DNA of 64,000 bases from Aurantiacibacter sediminis (GTDB lineage Bacteria; Pseudomonadota; Alphaproteobacteria; Sphingomonadales; Sphingomonadaceae), in assembly GCF_016019885.1 (NCBI RefSeq), contig NZ_JAEANY010000003.1, positions 310,001-374,000 of the forward strand. The letters are read 5' to 3'. The notes beneath the pieces were generated by a model. The model was not told where the DNA came from. It saw nothing but the letters and a program-made list of their open reading frames with translations, and ran no database searches. This document shows positions 27,681-35,270 of the stretch, one piece after another. The number at the start of each line of letters is the position of its first letter. Position 1 is the stretch's first letter. Made by a program: the position numbers and the translations under genes.

Positions 27681-27709
27681 TTGCCAAGCGGCGCGCGCTT
27701 CGCCATAGG
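27681..27709 (+). promoter_or_regulatory. Predicted promoter of tRNA-Phe
   Basis: TTGCCA at 27681-27686 and CATAGG at 27704-27709 are 17 bp apart. Expected transcription start is near 27716, about 45 bases before the tRNA. The arrangement is nearly the same as before purS (34301-34329). Confidence 0.5.
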
Positions 27710-27761
27710 CGCGCTTCCCTTGACCGCGAGCAAGCCATGTGGCGGCCCGCAGCCTGAGAAT

Positions 27762-27836
27762 GCCTGGGTAGCTCAGGGGTAGAGCAGACGACTGAAAATC
27801 GTCGTGTCGGTGGTTCGAATCCGCCCCCGGGCACCA
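27762..27836 (+). tRNA. tRNA-Phe (anticodon GAA)
   Basis: The 75-base sequence folds as a standard cloverleaf. The acceptor stem is GCCTGGG paired with CCCGGGC (one G-T pair), followed by A and an encoded CCA. The anticodon stem is GACGA/TCGTC with the loop CTGAAAA, giving anticodon GAA. The T arm is GGTGG-TTCGAAT-CCGCC. No nearby integrase or duplicated 3' end suggests use as an attachment site. Confidence 0.97.
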
Positions 27837-28031
27837 TCTCCCAATTTGCAGACCTTGATGATCCCCGCGCCTAGTCCAGCGACCTCAGTTCGCTTGCGTA
27901 ACTCACCAAAAATTGGGCGTAAATTGTATCACAGCGACATTTTGCGCAGAGCGCGAACCTCGCGCTTGATCAGCGGTGGATTTTGTTGCAATCGAAACGA
28001 ACCAAAATTCTTTGGACGGGGACGTAAAATC

Positions 28032-28553
28032 ATGAATCTGAAGTTCGCTAGCGCGATTGCGATCGCGTCGATCAGCCTGTCTGGCTGCGCAACTGTGCTG
28101 AACGGCACGAACCAGCCGGTCGAGTTCGAATCCGAACCGGCAGGCGCTGTCATCGAAACACTTGCAGGCCAGACCTGCACGACGCCCTGCGCATTCGAAA
28201 TGCGTCGCGGCGACGATTCGATGGTGACCTTCACCGCTGCCGGTTACGAGCCGGTGACCGTGTACATCCAGAGCCGCACCGGTGGCGGCGTTGCCGGGAA
28301 CATCCTGGCAGGCGGTCTCATCGGCGGCGTTGTCGACGCCAGCAATGGCGCTTCCAATCACCTCTATCCCGATCCTGTGTACATCCGCATGGCGCCTGTC
28401 GGCTCCGGCGAGCCTGCGCTGATGCTGGACAAGGATGGCGAAATCATCTCGACTGTTGCGGAATATAATGCCGAAGTCGCTGAGGATGTTCGCGAAGGTA
28501 TCGTGGAGCAGGGCCTCTACGCCACCGTGGACGACGTGCCGCCGGCTGACTGA
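28032..28553 (+). CDS. Lipoprotein, unrecognised (PEGA-like segment)
   Basis: The 173 aa product has a lipoprotein signal with lipobox LSGC at residues 16-19. The following part (QPVEFESEPAGAVIETLAGQTCTTPCAFEMRRGDD) resembles a PEGA-type surface domain with a Cys pair. A Gly-rich hydrophobic stretch (GGGVAGNILAGGLIGG) comes next, then an acidic tail. Earlier in-frame starts run through the tRNA and are rejected. It stands alone with a strong terminator behind it. Function is unknown; an envelope lipoprotein is the safest reading. Confidence 0.75.
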   Translation: MNLKFASAIAIASISLSGCATVLNGTNQPVEFESEPAGAVIETLAGQTCTTPCAFEMRRGDDSMVTFTAAGYEPVTVYIQSRTGGGVAGNILAGGLIGGVVDASNGASNHLYPDPVYIRMAPVGSGEPALMLDKDGEIISTVAEYNAEVAEDVREGIVEQGLYATVDDVPPAD

Positions 28554-28575
28554 TTCAACTTGATCGACAGATATT

Positions 28576-28610
28576 AGGGCGCGGCGAGCAATCGCTGCGC
28601 CCTTTTTCTT
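28576..28610 (+). terminator. Rho-independent terminator after the lipoprotein gene
   Basis: A 12 bp stem (28576-28587 with 28592-28603, one G-T pair) is capped by a GCAA tetraloop and followed by TTTTT. It lies 22 bases past the stop and just before the convergent flavoprotein gene. Confidence 0.92.
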
Positions 28611-28616
28611 TGAGCC

Positions 28617-30233
28617 TTAGGCCGTCGATTTCGCGACATGCTGCCACGCAGCACTGATCACAACCGATCCCTCACCCACAGCGCTCGCCACGCGTTTGAC
28701 CGAGCCGGAACGCACATCGCCGATGGCAAAAATGCCCGGTGTGGACGTTTCGTATTGGCTCGCCCCACCATTGTCCGCTCCGGTCAGGACGAAGCCGCGA
28801 CCGTCCAGTTCGGCATGCCCGCTAAGCCAGTCCGTATTTGGCGCAGCGCCGATCATGATGAACATGGCTGCGCATTCCAGCTCCTGCTCGCCATCGGGCT
28901 TATCCAGCGTCACCCCGCGCAGGCGGCCAGAGCCATGCAGGTCGCTAACCTCGGTGTTGTAATGAATGGTGATTTTCGGATCATGCTCCAGCCGGCTGGT
29001 GAGATAGCTGCTCATGGAACTGGCTAGGCTGTCTCCGCGCACCACGAGATGCACGTGTTTCGCCGTACGGCTGAGATACATCGCTGCCTGCCCGGCTGAA
29101 TTACCACCGCCGACGACAACGGCATCGCTGTTCTTGCAAAAGCGTGCTTCCATGTCTGTTGCGGCATAATAGATACCTGCGCCTTCTAGATCGCGAAGCC
29201 CCTCGAGTGGCAAGCGCCGATATTGCACGCCTGTCGCCACGACAATGCTGCGCGCGCAGACTTCGGTGCCTTCGTCCAAAGTCACGCAAAACACGCCGTC
29301 CTCGCGGCGCGAAAGAGCTTCCACACGGCGTGGCATGGCGAAGCGCGTGCCGAATTTCATCGCCTGGATTTCACCACGATAAACGAGGTCGGCTCCGGAA
29401 ATACCGGTCGGGAAGCCAAGGTAGTTTTCGATCCGGCTGGAAGTGCCAGCCTGTCCGCCGATGGCGGTATCTTCGACAAGCAGCGCGCACAGGCCTTCCG
29501 CCCCTGCATAGACAGCGGCTGCAACCCCGCCCGGCCCGCCGCCTACGATCACGACATCATAAACGGTCTCGGAACACATCTCGAGATCGAGACCAAACCG
29601 CTGCGCGACTTTGCGCGGCGTGGGATCGTCCATCACCTCGTTCTGTCCAATGATGACGGCTGGCGAATGGCCCGTCAGATCGCAAACCTGAATTGACTCA
29701 TCATCGCTGCCATCGAGGTCATAGCTTTCATACGGTATGCGATTACGGCGCAGGAAACTCTCGACTTCCTGCACGGCTGCATCCTGATCCGCACCGATCA
29801 GCTTGACCGATGAATTTTGCAGTTCGAATTGCTTGCGGCGGCGCGCGGCGAACACGCCGATAATGTGGTCGGAAAGCTCCGGCACGCGGCTCATCAATTC
29901 CAGCATCGCCTCACGCGGGGCAGCAATGACCGTAGTGTCCTGCGCCGCGCGCATGGGCAGGAACCAGTTGCCTTTGTTCAGGAATGCGATTTCGCCCATA
30001 AACTGTGTCGGGCCGAGCGATGCCTCAAGCAGGCGCTTGTCCGACCATGGGTCGACGACTTCGATTTCGCCATCGAGCACGTAGACGAATTCGTCCATCG
30101 GCTCGCCGACTTTCACGACCATGTCGCCTGCTTCATATGTCCGCTCGGAACCGATATTTCGGATCATTTCGACATGCTCGTCAGCCAGCGGGACACGGCG
30201 CATTGTTTCCAGGTCGGCGGCAATCGATTCCAT
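28617..30233 (-). CDS. Cyclic-nucleotide-domain / thioredoxin-reductase-like flavoprotein
   Basis: The 538 aa protein starts at 30233 with GGAG six bases upstream. Residues 25-130 form a cyclic-nucleotide-binding domain (GDMVVKVGEPMDEFVYVLDGEIEV). Residues 140-220 look like a glutaredoxin-type fold without a Cys pair. From 225 on it is a thioredoxin-reductase-type flavoprotein with DVVIVGGGPGG, a second dinucleotide motif VVVGGGNSAGQ and TPGIFAIGDVR. Where thioredoxin reductase has CATC, this protein reads AATD (residues 357-360), so the usual redox disulfide is missing. It may use another acceptor. Confidence 0.85.
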   Translation of the reverse strand: MESIAADLETMRRVPLADEHVEMIRNIGSERTYEAGDMVVKVGEPMDEFVYVLDGEIEVVDPWSDKRLLEASLGPTQFMGEIAFLNKGNWFLPMRAAQDTTVIAAPREAMLELMSRVPELSDHIIGVFAARRRKQFELQNSSVKLIGADQDAAVQEVESFLRRNRIPYESYDLDGSDDESIQVCDLTGHSPAVIIGQNEVMDDPTPRKVAQRFGLDLEMCSETVYDVVIVGGGPGGVAAAVYAGAEGLCALLVEDTAIGGQAGTSSRIENYLGFPTGISGADLVYRGEIQAMKFGTRFAMPRRVEALSRREDGVFCVTLDEGTEVCARSIVVATGVQYRRLPLEGLRDLEGAGIYYAATDMEARFCKNSDAVVVGGGNSAGQAAMYLSRTAKHVHLVVRGDSLASSMSSYLTSRLEHDPKITIHYNTEVSDLHGSGRLRGVTLDKPDGEQELECAAMFIMIGAAPNTDWLSGHAELDGRGFVLTGADNGGASQYETSTPGIFAIGDVRSGSVKRVASAVGEGSVVISAAWQHVAKSTA

Positions 30234-30302
30234 AAGACACTCCGGTTGGCCTAAGCGCACATAAGTGACGATCGCGCCCAATGTTGCAAGTGCGCGGCGC
30301 AA

Positions 30303-30331
30303 TTGCTCTCGCCCCGCCTTCGGTGTATAGC
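30303..30331 (+). promoter_or_regulatory. Predicted promoter of purC
   Basis: TTGCTC at 30303-30308 and TATAGC at 30326-30331 are 17 bp apart, 84 bases before the purC start. No purine riboswitch-like fold was recognised in the leader. Confidence 0.45.
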
Positions 30332-30414
30332 GCAGCGATCAATGCGCCCCGGCCCATGCAGACCCGTTCTGCTCTGCCGGGGCGCTCGCATTTTGCATTG
30401 GAAAGGTATCGCCC

Positions 30415-31224
30415 ATGTCCCGCCGTCGCCAGATCTACGAAGGCAAGGCCAAGATTCTGTATGAAGGCCCTGAACCGGGCACAATCATCCAGTATTTCAA
30501 GGATGACGCAACGGCTTTCAACGCCGAAAAGCGCGGGACGATCAACGGCAAGGGCGTGATCAACAACCGTATCAGCGAGCATGTGTTCACGCGCCTCGCC
30601 CATCTCGGCATCCCGACCCATTTCATCCGCCGCCTCAACATGCGCGAGCAGCTGGTGCGACAGGTGGAAATCATTCCGCTGGAAGTCGTGGTGCGTAATG
30701 TCGCTGCCGGGTCGATTGCCAAGCGGCTTGGTATAGAAGAAGGCGAAATGCTGCCCCACACCATCATCGAATATTACCTGAAAGATGATGCGCTCGGCGA
30801 TCCGCTGGTATCTGAAGAGCACATTGCGGCTTTCAACTGGGCGGGCCACGAAGAAATGCAGGATATTGCCGCCATGGCGATCCGCATCAATGATTTCATG
30901 TGCGGCATGTTCGCCGCGATCGATATCCGGCTCGTCGATTTCAAGCTAGAATTTGGGCGCATTTTCGATGGCGATTTCAGCCGCGTGATCCTCGCCGACG
31001 AGATCAGCCCGGACAATTGCCGCTTGTGGGATTTCAACACGGGTGAAAAGCTCGATAAGGACCGCTTCCGCCGCGATCTCGGCGGCGAGGCCGAGGCCTA
31101 TCAGGAAGTCGCCAAGCGTCTCGGCCTGCTTCAAAAAGAGGACGACAATTCGCCAGGCGAAGTCCTCGACATGGATGCGCACCGCTCCCGCCTGCGCCAG
31201 CCAGCGCCCAAGCCGAAGAAATAG
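30415..31224 (+). CDS. purC: Phosphoribosylaminoimidazole-succinocarboxamide synthase (SAICAR synthetase)
   Basis: The 269 aa enzyme joins CAIR and Asp with ATP in purine synthesis. Family markers are [16 protein letters not shown] at the start, [16 protein letters not shown], and [10 protein letters not shown] followed by [13 protein letters not shown] Lys/Pro-rich tail (QPAPKPKK) makes it slightly longer than usual. It stands apart from purS-purQ (34368) because an M16 peptidase gene lies between them. Confidence 0.95.
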   Translation: MSRRRQIYEGKAKILYEGPEPGTIIQYFKDDATAFNAEKRGTINGKGVINNRISEHVFTRLAHLGIPTHFIRRLNMREQLVRQVEIIPLEVVVRNVAAGSIAKRLGIEEGEMLPHTIIEYYLKDDALGDPLVSEEHIAAFNWAGHEEMQDIAAMAIRINDFMCGMFAAIDIRLVDFKLEFGRIFDGDFSRVILADEISPDNCRLWDFNTGEKLDKDRFRRDLGGEAEAYQEVAKRLGLLQKEDDNSPGEVLDMDAHRSRLRQPAPKPKK

Positions 31225-31375
31225 CCTGAAAATAAGCAGATAAGGCAAAACTGGGCCAAATGCCCGGTTGTGCTGCGTTCATCCTCTCTGCATAAGTATG
31301 CGCATCATTCGGGCGCGCCGGGGTCGTGCGTCCATTCGTCGGGCCATACCCAACATGTTTTGAGAGGGACTTTCC

Positions 31376-34219
31376 ATGACCATCCGCCGTGTATTGAACG
31401 CCAGTATTTCGAGTGCCGCTTTGGCGCTGACGCTTTCCATAGCTGCCCCCGCGCAGGCGCAATCGGCTTGGGGCACTGAAGCGACCGATGTGCAAGAGGA
31501 TGACTCGATCACCTATGGCGTTCTCTCAAACGGCATGCGTTACGCGATCCGTCAGAACGATACGCCCGATGGCTCGGCATCTTTCCGCCTGCATGTCGAT
31601 TTCGGTTCGCTCGCCGAATCCGAGGCTGAGCAGGGCCTCGCTCACTTTATCGAGCACATGGCTTTCAACGGCACTACGAATGTCCCCGAAGGTGAAATGA
31701 TCCCGCTGCTGGAGCGGCTTGGCGCTAGCTTTGGAGCGGACACGAATGCCTACACCAGCTTCGAAGAGACGGTGTACATGCTCGACATTCCCAATGCGAA
31801 TGAGGAAGGCGTCGACACCGCACTGTTCCTGATGCGCGAAACGGCGAGCGAAATGCTGTTCACACCCGAAGCCGTCGACCGCGAGCGCGAGATTATCGTC
31901 AGCGAACGCCGTGTGCGCGACACTGCCGGCCTGCGCAATTTTCGCGACCTGTTCGATTTCCGCATCCCAGAGACGCGTTATGTCAGCCGCTTCCCGATCG
32001 GCACCGATGAAACCGTGCGCGCAGCATCGCCTGAAATGTTCCGCGATCTCTATCAACGTTTCTATCGACCGGAAAATTCCACACTGATCGTGGTAGGCGA
32101 TATCGACGTCGCAGAAATCGAAGCAAAGATTGTCGAGCGATTCAGCGATTGGCAGCCGGTCGGCGAAGCTGGCTCCACCCCGCCGCTGGGTGACGCCAAT
32201 TTCGACCGCGAGGCTGCATTCGACACCTTTGTCGATCCGGCCATCGGAGAGGGTGTGGCGATCTATCAACTGCGTCCCTATGAGGACCAGGTGGACACCG
32301 TGGCGGAGCGCATGGAAGGCCAGCTGCGCAGCCTGTCCAGCATCATGTTCAATCGCCGCATTTCGCGCATTTCCAACCAGCCGGATAGCCCGATCCTTGG
32401 CGGTGGCTATGGCCGTGGCAGCGATGAAGGTGTGGCCGATTACACGTCGCTCAGCATCAGCACGCGCGACGGTGAGTGGGAGCAGGGCCTGACCATTGCC
32501 GAGCAGGAACTGCGCCGGGCACTGGAATATGGCTTCACCCAGGCGGAGCTCGACTACGCGCTGACGCAGACCGCCAGCAGCTATGAGCGCGCTGCTGCGC
32601 AGGCCGATGCGCGCACGCATCCGGCGCTCGCAGGTGCGCTGGTCAATGCCGCGACGGAGAATGACTTCATCACTTCGCCGCAATGGCGACTTGAGCTGTT
32701 CGAGGCGATGCGTCCGCAACTCACACTCGATGCAGTAAATGCGACATTCCGCGAAGCATGGAGCGTCGGCGCTCCGCTGGTGCGCGTCACGGCCAAGGAA
32801 GACATTGGCGGCGAAGAAGCCGTGGCTGCGGTCTTCAACGAAAGCACGGCCGTCGCCGTTGCGCCGCCCGAAGACACCGATGCGGTGATTTTCGCCTATG
32901 ACGATTGGGGCACGCCGGGCACCGTCGTTTCGGACACCATGATCGAAGATCTGGGCATTCGTACGGTCGTGTTCGACAACAATGTTCGCCTCAATATCAA
33001 GCAGACCGATTTCGAGCCGGGCCGCGTGCGCTTCTCCGTCGATCTGGATGGCGGCAGCTTTGCGCTGGATCCATCCAATGCGACCGCAGCAGGCATCTAC
33101 TTGCAGATCGCATCGGCAGTCGGCGGCACGCAGGCGCACACGGCTGACGAATTGCAGGAGGCGACTGCAGGCCGCCAGATCTCGACGGGTATAAACGCCG
33201 GGACCGACACGTTCAGCACCGGCGGTGTGACCACGCCGGACGATCTGGACATGCAGATGAAAGTAAGCGCGGCTTTCCTCACCGATCTCGGCTTGCGACC
33301 GGAGGCGGATGCGCGCTTCAATGCCGTGATCGAGCAGGTCTGGAACTCGCTTCTCGCGCAGCCAGGATCGGTTTTCAGCTTCAATTCCGGCGCCCTCATC
33401 GCCGATAGCCCTTACACGGACTTCCCGACCCGTGAGCAACTCGATGCGGTGGACCGCGAAGCCTTGCTTGCTTCGGTACAGGCAGCAGCTGCAAGCGGAG
33501 CGATTGAAATCGGCATCGTTGGTGACATCGATCCCGATGAAGCGATTGCGGCCGTGGCGCAGAGCTTCGGCGCCCTGCCCGAGCGTGAAGCCGAATTCAG
33601 CGACTATACTGAAGAGCGGGTGATTGCGTTCGACGACCTGTCGGAGGATGGCATCACCGATTTCACTCACACCGGTCAGGATGACCAGGCGCTGGTCGGA
33701 AGCATCTGGCGTACGGTCGATGATGATGATTACAGGCAAGTTGCTATTCACGAAATGCTCGTTGGCGTGCTTCGCTTGAAAGGCATCGAAACCCTGCGCG
33801 AGGAATTTGCCGCGACATACAGCCCGAGTGTCGGTGGTTCGACGAGCAGCACATTCGAGGATTACGGCACGATCAGCATGTCCGCGGTGATCGATCCGAA
33901 CCTGACGGATGAGACGCTTGGCCTAATCCATCGCCTCGCACGCGAATTGCGCGACGAGCCTGTAACGGAGGACTTCCTCCTTCGTGCTCGGCAGCCGTTC
34001 ATTGAAAATATCCGCCAGGCGCAGGAGAACAACGGCTACTGGCTCGGCATCGTCAGCGACGCGCAAAGCGAGGCCGATCGTCTCGATCGTGTGCGCACCG
34101 CGGTGGAAACGGTCATGAGCGTCACACCTGAAGAAATTCAGGCGATGGCGCAGCAATATTTGACGCCGGAGCGGCGTGCCGATGCGCGCATCCTCGTTGC
34201 TTCCAGCGACGGCGAATAA
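31376..34219 (+). CDS. M16 family metallopeptidase, exported, two-domain
   Basis: The 947 aa protein has a signal peptide (cleavage near AQAQSAW) and two tandem M16 units. The first holds the inverted zinc motif HFIEH (His90, Glu93, His94) inside ALAHFIEHMAFNGT-like context, with the third ligand in the VDREREIIVSERR segment. The second unit lacks this motif and is probably structural, as in pitrilysin-type and PqqL-like enzymes. It acts in the periplasm or envelope on short peptides by family analogy. GAGAGGGAC provides the ribosome site. A terminator follows. Confidence 0.92.
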   Translation: MTIRRVLNASISSAALALTLSIAAPAQAQSAWGTEATDVQEDDSITYGVLSNGMRYAIRQNDTPDGSASFRLHVDFGSLAESEAEQGLAHFIEHMAFNGTTNVPEGEMIPLLERLGASFGADTNAYTSFEETVYMLDIPNANEEGVDTALFLMRETASEMLFTPEAVDREREIIVSERRVRDTAGLRNFRDLFDFRIPETRYVSRFPIGTDETVRAASPEMFRDLYQRFYRPENSTLIVVGDIDVAEIEAKIVERFSDWQPVGEAGSTPPLGDANFDREAAFDTFVDPAIGEGVAIYQLRPYEDQVDTVAERMEGQLRSLSSIMFNRRISRISNQPDSPILGGGYGRGSDEGVADYTSLSISTRDGEWEQGLTIAEQELRRALEYGFTQAELDYALTQTASSYERAAAQADARTHPALAGALVNAATENDFITSPQWRLELFEAMRPQLTLDAVNATFREAWSVGAPLVRVTAKEDIGGEEAVAAVFNESTAVAVAPPEDTDAVIFAYDDWGTPGTVVSDTMIEDLGIRTVVFDNNVRLNIKQTDFEPGRVRFSVDLDGGSFALDPSNATAAGIYLQIASAVGGTQAHTADELQEATAGRQISTGINAGTDTFSTGGVTTPDDLDMQMKVSAAFLTDLGLRPEADARFNAVIEQVWNSLLAQPGSVFSFNSGALIADSPYTDFPTREQLDAVDREALLASVQAAAASGAIEIGIVGDIDPDEAIAAVAQSFGALPEREAEFSDYTEERVIAFDDLSEDGITDFTHTGQDDQALVGSIWRTVDDDDYRQVAIHEMLVGVLRLKGIETLREEFAATYSPSVGGSTSSTFEDYGTISMSAVIDPNLTDETLGLIHRLARELRDEPVTEDFLLRARQPFIENIRQAQENNGYWLGIVSDAQSEADRLDRVRTAVETVMSVTPEEIQAMAQQYLTPERRADARILVASSDGE

Positions 34220-34238
34220 TCAACCTTAGGCTTTTAGG

Positions 34239-34275
34239 AAGGGCGGCGGACCACATCGGTACGCCGCCCTTTTTC
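34239..34275 (+). terminator. Rho-independent terminator after the M16 peptidase
   Basis: Arms AAGGGCGGCG (34239-34248) and CGCCGCCCTT (34262-34271) enclose a 13-base loop and lead into TTTTT. It is 19 bases past the stop and separates the peptidase from the purS promoter. Confidence 0.88.
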
Positions 34276-34300
34276 CTGTGCGATTGCGCTTGCATACCCC

Positions 34301-34329
34301 TTGCCCCGCGCGCGCGGAAACGCCATAGG
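34301..34329 (+). promoter_or_regulatory. Predicted promoter of purSQ
   Basis: TTGCCC at 34301-34306 and CATAGG at 34324-34329 are 17 bp apart; the start codon follows at 34368. Box sequences and spacing match the tRNA-Phe promoter. Confidence 0.5.
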
Positions 34330-34367
34330 CCGGGCGCATAGACACCAGAGTGCAAAGGCCCCTTCTC

Positions 34368-34601
34368 ATGAAAATCCGTGTCCACGTTTCGCTCAAGCCC
34401 GGTGTGCTCGATCCGCAGGGTCGCGCCGTGCATCACGCGCTCGAAGGACTTGGGTTCGAAGGCGTTGACGATGTACGAATTGGTCGCACGGTCGAGCTCG
34501 ATGTAGCTGACGATACAAGCGATAAAGCGCTTGCTGAAATGTGCGAGAAGCTTCTCGCCAATACGGTGATCGAAAACTACCGCATCGAAAAGGTGGCCTG
34601 A
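34368..34601 (+). CDS. purS: Phosphoribosylformylglycinamidine synthase subunit PurS
   Basis: The 77 aa protein is the small bridging subunit of the PurS-PurQ-PurL complex that makes FGAM. It begins [18 protein letters not shown] and contains GRTVELDV and the C-terminal [13 protein letters not shown], all typical. The start at 34368 fits family length; a start at 34350 only adds six residues. Its TGA shares one base with the purQ ATG (TGATG at 34599-34603). Confidence 0.95.
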   Translation: MKIRVHVSLKPGVLDPQGRAVHHALEGLGFEGVDDVRIGRTVELDVADDTSDKALAEMCEKLLANTVIENYRIEKVA

Positions 34602-35266
34602 TGAAGACCGCGGTTGTCACCTTCCCCGGCTCCAATTGCGACCGCGACATGTGGGTGGCGCTCCGCGATGTGACGGGTAACGATCCGGTCAAGGTCTGGC
34701 ATGGCGATGCCGATCTTCCCGATGGCCTCGATTTCATCGCCCTGCCCGGAGGCTTTTCCTACGGCGATTACCTGCGCAGCGGCGCCATGGCGGCCAACAG
34801 CCCGATCATGCGCTCCATCATTGCGGCAGCAGAGCGCGGCGTGCCAGTTCTCGGCGTATGCAATGGCTTCCAAGTGTTGACTGAAGCGCGGCTGCTTCCC
34901 GGCGCGCTGATGCGCAATGCGGGGCAGAATTTCATCTGCCGCACGGCTGAGCTGATTGTCGAAAACGCCAACAGCCACTTTACGAGCGCCTATTCCGTTG
35001 GCGAGCGCATCGCGATTCCAGTTGCGCACCACGACGGCAATTATTTCGCTGATGAGGAAACGCTTGACCGACTGCAAGGCGATGGCCGCGTCGCATTTCG
35101 CTATGCCGACGCTGTGAACGGATCGCGGCGCGACATCGCCGGCATTTTAAATGCGAAGGGCAATGTTCTGGGAATGATGCCCCACCCGGAGCGCGCAATC
35201 GAAGCGGCGCATGGCGGCAGCGATGGCAGGCGGCTTTTCGAAAGCGTGCTGACGGTTGTCGCCTGA
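34601..35266 (+). CDS. purQ: Phosphoribosylformylglycinamidine synthase subunit PurQ
   Basis: The 221 aa class I glutamine amidotransferase supplies ammonia to PurL. The nucleophile Cys is in [11 protein letters not shown], the Gly-rich oxyanion loop is [15 protein letters not shown], and the His/Glu pair is in [10 protein letters not shown]. It is coupled to purS. purL does not follow: the next gene, 4 bp on, is convergent. Confidence 0.95.
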   Translation: MKTAVVTFPGSNCDRDMWVALRDVTGNDPVKVWHGDADLPDGLDFIALPGGFSYGDYLRSGAMAANSPIMRSIIAAAERGVPVLGVCNGFQVLTEARLLPGALMRNAGQNFICRTAELIVENANSHFTSAYSVGERIAIPVAHHDGNYFADEETLDRLQGDGRVAFRYADAVNGSRRDIAGILNAKGNVLGMMPHPERAIEAAHGGSDGRRLFESVLTVVA

Positions 35267-35270
35267 CTGC

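Noticed and set aside
31526-33751. 741-codon open frame on the minus strand
   Set aside because: It lies fully antisense to the M16 peptidase gene, has no recognisable domain and shows the Arg/Ala/His-rich composition expected of a shadow frame in GC-rich DNA.
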